Shown piece after piece: positions 54,901 through 63,430 of a stretch of 64,000 nt of DNA (positions are counted from its first letter, which is position 1; every line of letters starts with the position of its first letter). Location of the stretch: the NCBI GenBank assembly GCA_965240325.2, contig OZ251238.1:1178001-1242000 (forward strand), read 5' to 3'. Both the position numbers and the translations under genes were made by a program. This DNA comes from Rebecca billardiae RCC1528. Lineage: Eukaryota > Haptophyta. Below the pieces are notes generated by a model that worked only from the letters and a program-made list of their open reading frames with translations, was not told where the DNA came from and searched no databases.

Positions 54901-57900
54901 TCTCTCCTGGCCTGCCACCAAGCATGCCGCCCCCGAGCCGATCGCCCCGCCTTCCGCCATCGCCGCAGTCCCCGCCACCATCGCAGCCGCCCTTTCCACC
55001 ACCGTCGCCGCCTCCGCCGTCGACACCACCGCTGCCTCCGCCGCCGCCGCGCGCCGAGCCATTCCCCCCACCCTCGACGCGGAGCCCTCCGTCCAGGCCG
55101 CCACCCAGCCCACTGCTGCCATCCCCGAGTCCGCCCCCGCAGCTGCCGCCCAGCTTGCCCGCGCCGACGCAGTTTGTGCTCCGGCTCAACACAAGCGCGC
55201 ACGGCTTTGGCGCACTGAACGCGTCGGTGCTCGAGGCGCTGGCGGCGGAACTCGGCGTGGACGTCGATCGCCTGAGCGTGCGCGGGACGAGCATAGGCGC
55301 CGACGGCTTGCTCAGCGTAGTGCTCGCACTGACCACGGCTGCCGACGAGACACCCGTGCAGCCCGTGCCGGCGCTCAGTCCAAGCGGTGCGGATGGGTCG
55401 GCGGCGAGCCTGCAGCAGCTCTCTGCACGGCTGGGAGTGCCGGTGGCGGAGGTGACGCACGCGCAGGACCCGCCGCCACCCCCGCACCCGCCAAGGCCAA
55501 GACCTCCTCCCAGCCCGCCCCCGCCGCCTCTGCCACCTTCGCCGCCTCCAGCTGGCGGCGGCAGCACCCACCAGTACCTCTCACTCACGCTGAGCGTGAC
55601 CGAGGCCGAGTTTGGTGAGCTCAGCGACGAGGTGCGCGCGGCCATCGCTGCCGAGCTCGGCGTACACCCAACGCGCGTGCGTGTCGAGTCTGCGCGGCCA
55701 AGTGCGGACGGCACGCTCATCGCGGTGTTCAGGCTGACGACAGCGCCGCTGCTGGACGAGGTGCCCGTGGCCGACCCGGTGGGCGCGCTCACGCCCGGCG
55801 CGACTGCCGGGTCAGCCGCCAGCTTGGATGAGCTGTCGGCGCGGCTGGGCGTCTCCGTGGTCGCACCGCCGCACGCGCACGTGCCACCGTCGCCGCCGCC
55901 CGCCCCACCGTCGCCGCCGTCGCTGCCACCATCCCCACCGGCGACGCCGTCCCCACCACCCCGACCGCCATCGCCACCGTCGCCACCGCCGCTGTCTGAT
56001 GGCACGGTGCAGCACGTCGCGCTGACGGTGAACGTGACGAGCGCAGAGTTTGACGGCGCAACGGACAGTGTGCTTGGTGCGCTGGCCTCAAAGCTGGGCG
56101 TGCGGCGCAGTCGGCTGCGCGTCCAGTCGACGGCGGCCACGGATGACGGGCTGCTCGGCGTGGTGATCACGCTGCACACGGACGGCGCGGCGGGCGAGGC
56201 GGACGTGGACGTGATGCCCATGCTATCGCCGGGCGCCACGCCTGCGTCGCCAGCCGAGCTGGCGGAGCTCTCGCGCGCTTTGGGCGTGCCTGTGGTCGAG
56301 CCCGCCAGGGCGCACATGCCGCCATCGCCACCGCCTTCGCCGCCATCGCCACCGCCGCCGCCACCATCGCCGTTGCTGCTGCCACCGCCGCCGCCACCGC
56401 CCTCGCCATCGCCACCGCCGGACTTTGACGCGGAGACATACGCGCTGCTGGTCCTCGACATGTCCGCGGAAGCGTTTGCGCCACTATCAGCGCGCACAGC
56501 TGAGCGCGTGGCTGCAATGCTGGGCGTGAACGTGTCGCGCGTGACGGTTGAAGCTGTGTTTGCGGATGACGGCGTTGGTGGCGATGGGCTGCTCCGTGTG
56601 GTGGTGAAGCTGACCACCGACATGTCTGCCGGAGAGGCGGGTGTCGATGCCCACTCGCTGCTAACACCCGGCGCGACGCCGTCGTCCCCGGAGAGCCTGG
56701 GCGCGCTGTCGGCCGCGCTGGGCGTACCAGTCAGCGCGGTGCCGAGCGCGCACGTCCCGCCTTCTGCGCCGCCTGCCGCGCCGTCAGCGCCCCCACACCC
56801 GCCGCCCAACCACCTGCGCGAGCAGTACGTGACGCTGCTGCTCGACACGTCGGCTGCCGGTTTCGCATCGGCGCAGGCTGGTGTGCTGGCGGCGATCGCG
56901 GCGCAGCTGGGTGTGAGCGCTGCGCGCGTGAGCGTGGAGACGACGTCCAACGTGGACGGTGGCCTGGCGGTGGTGATCAAGGTGGCGATGGACGCCATGG
57001 ACGCCGGAGTCGGCGTGGACGTCATGAGCGCACTCGCGCCTGGCGCCACAAGTGAAGCACCATCGAGCTTGGCCGAGCTGTCAGCCATGCTGGGCGTGGA
57101 CGTGCTCGGCATGCCGACGGCCCACGTCCCACCTTCAGCACCGCCCCTGCCGCCTCTGCCACCTTCGCCGCCTCCAGCTGGCGGCGGCAGCACCCACCAG
57201 TACCTCTCGCTCACGCTGGGTGTGACCGAGGCCGAGTTTGGTGAGCTCAGCGACGAGGTGCGCGCGGCCATCGCTGCCGAGCTCGGCGTACACCCAACGC
57301 GCGTGCGTGTCGAGTCTGCGCGGCCAAGTGCGGACGGCACGCTCATCGCGGTGTTCAGGCTGACGACAGCGCCGCTGCTGGACGAGGTGCCCGTGGCCGA
57401 CCCGGTGGGCGCGCTCACGCCCGGCGCGACTGCCGGGTCAGTCGCCAGCTTGGACGAGCTGTCGGCGCGGCTGGGCGTCTCCGTGGTCGCACCGCCGCAC
57501 GCGCACGTGCCACCGTCGCCGCCGCCCGCCCCACCGTCGCCGCCGTCGCTGCCACCATCCCCACCGGCGACGCCGTCCCCACCGCCCCGACCGCCATCGC
57601 CGCCATCGCCACCGCCGCTGTCTGATGGCACGGTGCAGCACGTCGCGCTGACGGTGAACGTGACGAGCGCAGAGTTTGACGGCGCAACGGACAGTGTGCT
57701 TGGTGCGCTGGCCTCAAAGCTGGGCGTGCGGCGCAGTCGGCTGCGCGTCCAGTCGACGGCGGCCACGGATGACGGGCTGCTCGGCGTGGTGATCACGCTG
57801 CACACGGACGGCGCGGCGGGTGAGGCGGACGTGGACGTGATGTCGATGCTATCGCCGGGCGCCACGCCTGCGTCGCCAGCCGAGCTGGCGGAGCTCTCGC

Positions 57901-58682
57901 GCGCTTTGGGCGTGCCTGTGGTCGAGCCCGCCAGGGCGCACATGCCGCCATCGCCACCGCCTTCGCCGCCGCCGCCCTTTTCGAGTCCGCCAGACGCATC
58001 GTCTTCGCCGGCTAGGCCGCCTCTGCCATCACAGCCTGGGCATCCTCCCAGCGCACCGCGTGGGCCCGTACCAGCCAGCCCCGCCAGCCCGCCCGCGCCG
58101 CCTCCGCCCTCCGCCCCTGGGCTTTCCGTGCCTCCGCTGCCGCCCTCACCATCGCCGCCTCCTGGTCGGCCACCCCTTGCACCTCCACCACCGCTCACTG
58201 ACTCCCTCCTCGAGGCGACGGACGACCTGTCAGCCACGGCAACGCCTGCCATCAGCGCCGAAGCACAGCAGAGCACCATCCGACCGGAGCCTGCCAGCGT
58301 GATCACCGCGCCGAGGAACCGGACTACCTTTGGCGAGTACGTGACCGAGCCGCGCTTCTTGGGCACTTCCCTGGTGTGGTGGGGCGTCCTCGTCCCGACC
58401 AACGTCGCGCTGGTCTGGGTGCTCGCAAAGACCTGGTACAAGTGCAGCGCTCGGCATGCGATGGCCCTCGTGCATGCAGACGCCTCCGAGCGCCTCACCA
58501 TGCACGCGCCGGTGCACATGGCAGACTCTGAACGTTCCAGCATGCCGCCGCCAAGCCGCGCGCGCAGCGCGTGGAACTCGCGCAGCGTGACGACGGTATC
58601 GGCCGCTGCGCCTGGCAGAAGTGGGCGCGAGCTCAGTAGCGTGCGCTCGTCCTGGGCGGTGGACGACAGGGTGCAGGTGTGA
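44355..58682 (+). CDS. giant Ser/Pro-rich single-pass surface protein with seven SEA-like modules
   Basis: About 4,775 residues in one open frame. The ATG at 44355 gives a signal peptide (MTRSALLLLAITPRLVHGA). Residues 21-175 form a Cys-rich head with about 20 cysteines (CKYC, CCPDCPIVC), loosely VWC-like but not assigned. Residues 176-3604 are SPPP repeats with scattered substitutions, probably a hydroxyproline-arabinosylated rod like extensins and pherophorins. Seven roughly 100-residue modules follow (from about 55165 to 57945). Their consensus is an initial beta strand, AIAAELGV-x-x-x-RV-x-V, an acidic DGLLxVV strand, and a closing LSARLGVxV, separated by short Pro linkers. Modules 6-7 copy 2-3. 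The protein ends with one membrane helix (LVWWGVLVPTNVALVWVLA, about 4673-4692) and an 83-residue Ser/Arg-rich tail. Probably anchors a wall- or scale-spanning rod in the plasma membrane (inference). It lies 2.9 kb downstream of giant gene 1. Confidence 0.8.
44881..55160 (+). repeat. 10.3-kb (SPPP)n-coding repeat tract
   Basis: Tetrapeptide SPPP repeated about 850 times, with an extra Pro (SPPPP) at recurring intervals, commonly every 33 residues. Third codon positions vary freely (CCG, CCA, CCC, CCT; AGC, TCG, TCA, AGT), so the DNA repeat is older and more diverged than in giant gene 1. Some long local copies remain: 50745-50965 matches 51465-51685 (720 bp apart), and about 52520-52800 matches 52886-53166 (366 bp apart). 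T is nearly absent from the + strand. Confidence 0.92.
55523..56344 (+). repeat. segment encoding SEA-like modules 2-3, copy A
   Basis: About 820 bp nearly identical to 57149-57970 at a constant offset of 1,626 bp (542 codons). It covers two modules and their Pro linkers. Differences are few (e.g. AGCGTG/GGTGTG at the start of module 2; MPM/MSM in module 3). Confidence 0.92.
57149..57970 (+). repeat. segment encoding SEA-like modules 6-7, copy B
   Basis: Near-identical partner of 55523-56344. Similarity stops at the Pro linker after the second module. Confidence 0.92.
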
Positions 58683-59190
58683 TCGATGATGACTCATCAA
58701 CTCATCTGATGACGACGCGCGCTGACTGACTGACAGTGCGCTGATGATATGATACGTGGCGTACTCTCTCTCTCTCTCTAGCAGTCTCTCTCTCTCTATG
58801 ATCGGCTACGCCGATCTTCGATTCTTCGGGTAGTGAAAACGAAGTTGAGGGCCGGCACGGCCCTGCTTTGCTCGGCCCATTCATCCGACTATGGCGCGGC
58901 ATACTACATCCAGCCCAGGCAGACAATGGCACTACTGACCACGCTTGGCAGCCCGAACGAAGTCTCGGCGCCGAGACCGAGGGCCCGCCTGCACCGGCGG
59001 GCCAGCCCGGCGGTCCCTCCTCAGCCACGCGCGCGGCGGCAGATTCGCAGACTACTACTGTCTGTAACTAGCCCTGCCTGCGCGTGCACCAGCGGCGATG
59101 CACGTGGGCGGCGTTGCGCGGCGCGAAGAGGGCCAGGGCCATGTCAGTCTCGACTCCGCCGCGTCGCACGCGGCCGAACGCGCGCTCAGC
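58683..59190. other. intergenic region after giant gene 2
   Basis: Holds a CT microsatellite, a 7-bp-stem hairpin at 58800-58816, and otherwise no gene. It should include the 3' UTR of giant gene 2. Confidence 0.45.
58763..58799. repeat. interrupted (CT)n microsatellite
   Basis: Two CT runs of eight and seven units separated by AGCAG, 81 bp after the stop of giant gene 2. Confidence 0.9.
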
Positions 59191-60156
59191 CTAATGCGTG
59201 CGCAGCTGCGACGGCGCCCCAACCGTCCTAGCCCGTCCCCAGCGGCCAAGCTCGCCTGCCGCCGCGGCCACCGAGCTCGCCGCCGCCCTCGGCGCGCCTG
59301 CAGAGTCATTGGTGCCATCACCGCCGCCTGCGGCAGGCGCGCGCGCGGGGCGCGGCGCGGCGGGCTCGAGGCGCGGCGCCGCCGAGCGCGGCAGCGCACG
59401 CTCCGACGTGCGACGGCCACCCCCGCGAGTACCGTCGCGCGAGCGCGCGCTGCTGACTGGCCCGGGCGCGGCGCCGCCCGCTGCCGCGCCGCCGCCCGCT
59501 AGCAGCTCGTGAGTGGGAGGCGATGTGCTGCCCTCGTCGTCGCGCGGCGGCGAGCACTTACCCACCGCAACCGACATCGCCGACGCGGCCGCCCACGCGC
59601 ACACCCTGGGCGCCGGCTCGGAGGCCGCGCCGCCAGCGCCGCCCCTCGTGCTGCTGCTGCGGCTGCTGCTGCGGCGCGCCGTCTTCGGCCGCGCCGCTCG
59701 CGGCGGGCCGAGGGCGCATGCGGTAGGGCGCAGCGAACAGCGCGAACGCGCCCGCATCCGCCGCGTTCTGAGCAGTGAGCTTTGTTTGTCCGCGCCGCCA
59801 TCGTGCGCATCGTGCGCTGCGGCCGGGCGGCCAAGAAGAGCGCCGGCGCTGCGGCTGCGGCGCCCGCGTCGCGTCGCGCGCCGCCAGCGCGGGCGCATCT
59901 GCGGCGCGGCCGAGAGCCGGCGGTGGCGTGGACGCTCGCGGCTCGGCCTTGAGCGGCGCGCCCGCCTCCGACGCCTCCGCTGCGCCGTGCGCGAGCGCGT
60001 GCGGGCGGCGGCTGCGGCGTGCGTCACCGCGTGCGCGTGCGCGCTCTCGTAGTTGACTAGCTTCATCAGCCTGTCTGGCTCCGCGTCGTCGTCGAGGCTC
60101 GTCGTCATGATTGATATCGCGCGGGCATCAGATTTGTGTTCCTCGCTCGGCGGCAT
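59191..60156 (-). CDS. possible hypothetical protein, low-complexity
   Basis: An open frame of 321 codons on the - strand with an ATG at 60156. The first 50 residues have normal composition (MTTSLDDDAEPDRLMKLVNY, preceded by 16 residues); the rest is Arg-, Ser-, Ala- and Gly-rich and could be disordered or simply GC-rich noise. No domain is recognised. The overlapping - strand frame has a Gln-rich stretch (QQQPQQQ), so splicing or a shift is possible. It is reported only because nothing else covers this stretch. Confidence 0.25.
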   Translation of the reverse strand: MPPSEEHKSDARAISIMTTSLDDDAEPDRLMKLVNYESAHAHAVTHAAAAARTRSRTAQRRRRRRARRSRPSRERPRHRRLSAAPQMRPRWRRATRRGRRSRSAGALLGRPAAAHDAHDGGADKQSSLLRTRRMRARSRCSLRPTACALGPPRAARPKTARRSSSRSSSTRGGAGGAASEPAPRVCAWAAASAMSVAVGKCSPPRDDEGSTSPPTHELLAGGGAAAGGAAPGPVSSARSRDGTRGGGRRTSERALPRSAAPRLEPAAPRPARAPAAGGGDGTNDSAGAPRAAASSVAAAAGELGRWGRARTVGAPSQLRTH

Positions 60157-60159
60157 TGC

Positions 60160-60760
60160 AGTCGTGATGACGGTTCGTGACTCGACATCAATATTCCCAT
60201 ATTCAGGCGAATAGCTGTTTCAGGCTCACAATCACATCACGCAGGTATTCACAACTGTCCCGGAAGCACCGGCGGCACCTCTGTCTGGAGACCACACTGA
60301 TTGGCTTTGAATCGGATCTCGATATCAAGAAGCCAGGCTTCTTGATCTTCTTGATTCTGGTCACCGATGAATCGTCCTATATATATGACTAATCATGCTT
60401 AATATGGGCATGAGAATCTTGGGTCACAACCGCGCACTCATTGTATTCCGCCTTTCAAGTTGTCCAGGACACACTCGTTTTCAGAGAGCTGTTAATCCTC
60501 GCGGATCTATAGAGGTGTCGAATGCCACCCGCATTGGGCCAAGAAGGCCAAGGCCATTTGTTGCTATTCAGCGAGGATTTATTGTCCTATTAGTATCCAT
60601 GCTGCAAAAAATACTAATAATACGAGCAGGGGAATCGGATAGTACGAACGCAATCATGAGCAGCGATATCGTCTCAAATGCGTTGTTCACACCTAAATCC
60701 ACCTACAAAAATCCCCAAAATCCTGCGCGCCTCGTCTTTTTTTGATTTTGCGGAGCACGT
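60160..60760. other. 600-bp island of low GC content
   Basis: Composition changes abruptly to roughly 45% GC between GC-rich flanks. Two short + strand frames (60177-60392; 60395-60745) have ordinary amino-acid usage but no recognised domain. A perfect 23-nt palindrome (ATCAAGAAGCC-A-GGCTTCTTGAT) lies at 60324-60346. Its origin could be an inserted foreign or organellar fragment. Confidence 0.5.
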
Positions 60761-60836
60761 GCCAGTGACGTGCGCCTCCCCCCCTCCGCCCCCGGCTTAA
60801 CAGTAAGGCCGGCTTTCGCTCACGCTCAGACCTTTC

Positions 60837-60860
60837 GGGGGGGGGGGGGGGGGGGGGGGG
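60837..60860 (+). repeat. poly-G run of 24
   Basis: 24 uninterrupted G after CCTTTC. A C-rich stretch (CCCCCCCTCCGCCCCCGG) lies about 60 bp upstream. The length is likely unreliable in assembly. Confidence 0.9.
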
Positions 60861-61239
60861 CGTGCGCCATAGTAATTCATGATGATTTATAAAGACACAG
60901 GCACGAGGGCGCAGCTCTCCTGATTCGCTTGTCGTGGTACTGGTCGAAGCTTGCAGCAGTGGCAGTTGTGTTCATGAGCACGTTCGGATGATGTTGGTCG
61001 CCAGGCGGTTGATGTTGTTGTCGTCGTCGACGTCGAGTCAGGCCCGTAGCTTACAAAACTAAACAAAACTCACTCAAAAGGCGTGATTGACGCCAGCATC
61101 CAACACTGCACAAAGACACCACCACAGAGCAGACCGGCGCAGGCAGGTGAGGGGCGCGTTGCCGCACCTCATCAGTAACGGGCTGAGCCAACTGGCGCGG
61201 CGCGGCTACCGTAGTCGTACAGTTTACTAAGAAAAGAGA
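60861..61239. other. intergenic region upstream of the MFS gene
   Basis: About 380 bp with no recognisable gene. An A-rich patch (ACAAAACTAAACAAAACTCACTCAAAAGG) lies near 61055-61082 and TTTACTAAGAAAAGAG near 61222, just before the shared 22-bp element. Confidence 0.4.
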
Positions 61240-61261
61240 CGCACACAGCTCAGGCAGGCGA
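61240..61261 (+). promoter_or_regulatory. 22-bp element shared by the 5' regions of two genes (copy 2)
   Basis: Identical to 4733-4754 (starts CGCACACAGCTCAGGCAG) and in the same orientation relative to the downstream gene. It ends 21 bp before the upstream ATG (61283) and 165 bp before the preferred ATG (61427) of the MFS gene. Confidence 0.45.
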
Positions 61262-61426
61262 CGGGTACTGCCAGCTCATCGCATGCGCATATTGTGTCGT
61301 GCATGCGCATTCCGTTGCTCAGTGACAGGCGACGCGACCGTGGAACCCATTGTAGGGCGGTGCATCCGCACAGCAAGAAGGCCGCATCAAGCTGAAAGCG
61401 GGGCGGCTTCACCAGAGCACCTCGCC

Positions 61427-62749
61427 ATGGACGGCGCCGCGGCGACGCGCGTCGCGGCGTACTGGGGGATTTCGGCCGGCACACTCGGGCTGCAGTACGC
61501 GTACGGCCTCCTGCTCGTCGACCTGATCGCCGAGTTCAGCTCGAGCCGCGCGCTGGTCGCGGCAGTCGGCTCGGCCGGCACCGCGGTGATGGAGCTGACC
61601 TCCGCGCTCGGCGGCTGGCTGATTGCGCAGCGCGGCGAGCGCATCGTGTGCTTCACGGGCGCGGTGTGCGCTGGGATCGGCCTCGCGACGAGCGCCTCCG
61701 CGACCGCGCTGTGGCAGCTCTTCCTCACGTACAGCCTGCTCACCGGCGTGGGCCACTCGCTTGCCCTCATCTCGGGCGTGGTGATGTGCAACCGCTACTT
61801 CGAGAAGCGGCGCTCGCTCGCGCAGGCGATCGCGAACACGGGCGCGGGCGTGGGCCCGTTCGTGCTCGGCCTCACCTGGAGCCAGCTGCGCGACCGCCTC
61901 GGCTGGCGCAGCACGCTCCAGCTGCTCGGCGCGGCCGACTTCGTGCTGCTGTGCGCATGCGCGGCCGTGCTCACGCGCCCGGGCTTGCCGCTCGTGCCCG
62001 CCGGCTGCCTCGCTCGCGGGAAGCAGCAAGGCGCGGAGGGCGCAGAGAGCAGCGGAGGCGGCGCCGAGCGCCCGGTGCCCTGGTCCACCCTCCTCTCCCG
62101 CCGGCCGCTCCGCCCCATCCTCGCCGCCGCCTGCCTGTTCGGGCTGGGTAGCTGGATCCCCATTGTGCACCTCGTGCAGCAGCTGCTCGACCTGGGGTTC
62201 GCGCCCGCGCGCGCGTACGGCGTGCTGCTCTGGGTCGCGATCGGGAACGTGGTGCTGCGCGTGCCGGCGAACGCGCTGGCCGACGTGATCGGCCGGCGGC
62301 ACATGTGGGCCGCCTCGTGCGTCCTCTTCGCCTGCGCCGACCTCGCGCTGCTCGCACCCGCCGTGGCCGCGTCGTACGCCGCGCTCTGCGCGTATGGCGT
62401 GCTGGCGGGTGGCTGCCTCGGCACTTGCAACTCGCTGATGCCCGCGTTCACGCCCGACGCGGTGGAGGCAGGGGAGATGAGCCAGGCCGTCTCGCTCGCC
62501 ATCTCGGCGATGGGCGTGGGCGTGAGCACCGGGCCCGCCATCGCCGGCGCGCTGTACGACGCGCGCGGCACGTATCGGGAGGCGTGGGTGTTTGCGGCCG
62601 TGATGCTGCTCGCAGCCGCGGCGCTCCTCGAGGCGTCCACCCTCTGGGCGTTGCGCGCCGCGAGCGAGGACCGCTCGGGGGAGCGCGCGTGCTGCCGCCA
62701 GGCTCGAGGCACAGCGGCGGATGCTGAGAGCGATGGTGCCGAGCAGTGA
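61427..62749 (+). CDS. major facilitator superfamily transporter, monocarboxylate-transporter (MCT/SLC16)-like
   Basis: 440 residues from the ATG at 61427 (GCCATGG context); an upstream in-frame ATG at 61283 would add 48 residues, Arg/Cys-rich. About twelve hydrophobic helices are visible in two sets of six around a charged central loop (about residues 190-225: GKQQGAEGAESSGGG). The first helix (YWGISAGTLGLQYAYGLLL) is close to the N-terminus, as in the MCT family. The loop between helices 4 and 5 has NRYFEKRRSLAQAIANTGAG, matching the MCT pattern of xxYFxKRRxLAxGxAxxGxxxG. A late GALYDARGTYREAWVFAAVML helix follows the family pattern G-x-L-x-D-x-T-G-x-Y. Likely H+-coupled transport of a monocarboxylate or related organic anion across the plasma or organelle membrane; substrate unknown. 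Single exon. Confidence 0.85.
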   Translation: MDGAAATRVAAYWGISAGTLGLQYAYGLLLVDLIAEFSSSRALVAAVGSAGTAVMELTSALGGWLIAQRGERIVCFTGAVCAGIGLATSASATALWQLFLTYSLLTGVGHSLALISGVVMCNRYFEKRRSLAQAIANTGAGVGPFVLGLTWSQLRDRLGWRSTLQLLGAADFVLLCACAAVLTRPGLPLVPAGCLARGKQQGAEGAESSGGGAERPVPWSTLLSRRPLRPILAAACLFGLGSWIPIVHLVQQLLDLGFAPARAYGVLLWVAIGNVVLRVPANALADVIGRRHMWAASCVLFACADLALLAPAVAASYAALCAYGVLAGGCLGTCNSLMPAFTPDAVEAGEMSQAVSLAISAMGVGVSTGPAIAGALYDARGTYREAWVFAAVMLLAAAALLEASTLWALRAASEDRSGERACCRQARGTAADAESDGAEQ

Positions 62750-63128
62750 CGTTCTGTCGGCATCTGACGTCCGGATGGGGCTGGCCAGGGTAGGGCTGGA
62801 GGCTGAGTCGGCCGTCGGTCTGATCACCCGGAGCCCGTTATTATAAAGGGGTATTTATACGGGTCCGTACCTCTATAGCTAACTACCTATCTGCTGATAT
62901 ATAGCTGACGATAATATATATATGACCGCGTTCCGCGGTCCTTTTTCCGTAGAACGAACGTAGTTCAGGGCCCGCGGTGGCGGTGCACCCTCCGTCGCAG
63001 TCGTCTATTGACAGACCAGTTGCATATGCCCGTACAACTAGACTCCAGCGGCGCGCCGCCGCCCGCCGCGCCGGGCGGGCCCATTGCAGCCGCCGGCGCG
63101 GCGCCGATTGTGTACAGGCGGATGCGAC

Positions 63129-63206
63129 GAGGCGTGATCGACGCATGAGCGCGACTCCACGTGCACACCAGGCCACGCGGAGCTGACAGCCAGGGAGCAC
63201 GGTGCG
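63129..63206 (+). repeat. direct repeat, copy 1
   Basis: About 78 bp starting GAGGCGTGATCGACGCATGA, repeated at 63352-63430 with a few substitutions and one 2-bp insertion; copies start 223 bp apart. Confidence 0.85.
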
Positions 63207-63351
63207 GGGCCGCGGATTCGTTCGGGCCGCTGCTGCTGACCGCTGTCCCCGGGGTCACTCCCCGCGCCGGCAGCGCCCGGGAGTAGGGCTGGAGGAGTAG
63301 GGTCCGAGTAGGGTTCGACCAGCGCCTGCGCGACGGCCGACAGGCGGGCGC

Positions 63352-63430
63352 GAGGCGTGATCGACGCATGAGCGCAACTCTACGTGCACGCCAGGCCACG
63401 CGGAGCTGACAGCCCGAGGGAGCACGGTGC
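63352..63430 (+). repeat. direct repeat, copy 2
   Basis: Partner of 63129-63206 (GAGGCGTGATCGACGCATGA...GGAGCACGGTG). Confidence 0.85.

Noticed and set aside
62924-62946. Hairpin plus T-run resembling a Rho-independent terminator
   Set aside because: Bacterial-type termination is not expected in a nuclear gene with introns nearby; kept only as a possible 3'-end structure.
63305-63325. GGGTTCGACC resembling a tRNA B box
   Set aside because: No A box, acceptor stem or cloverleaf can be drawn around it.
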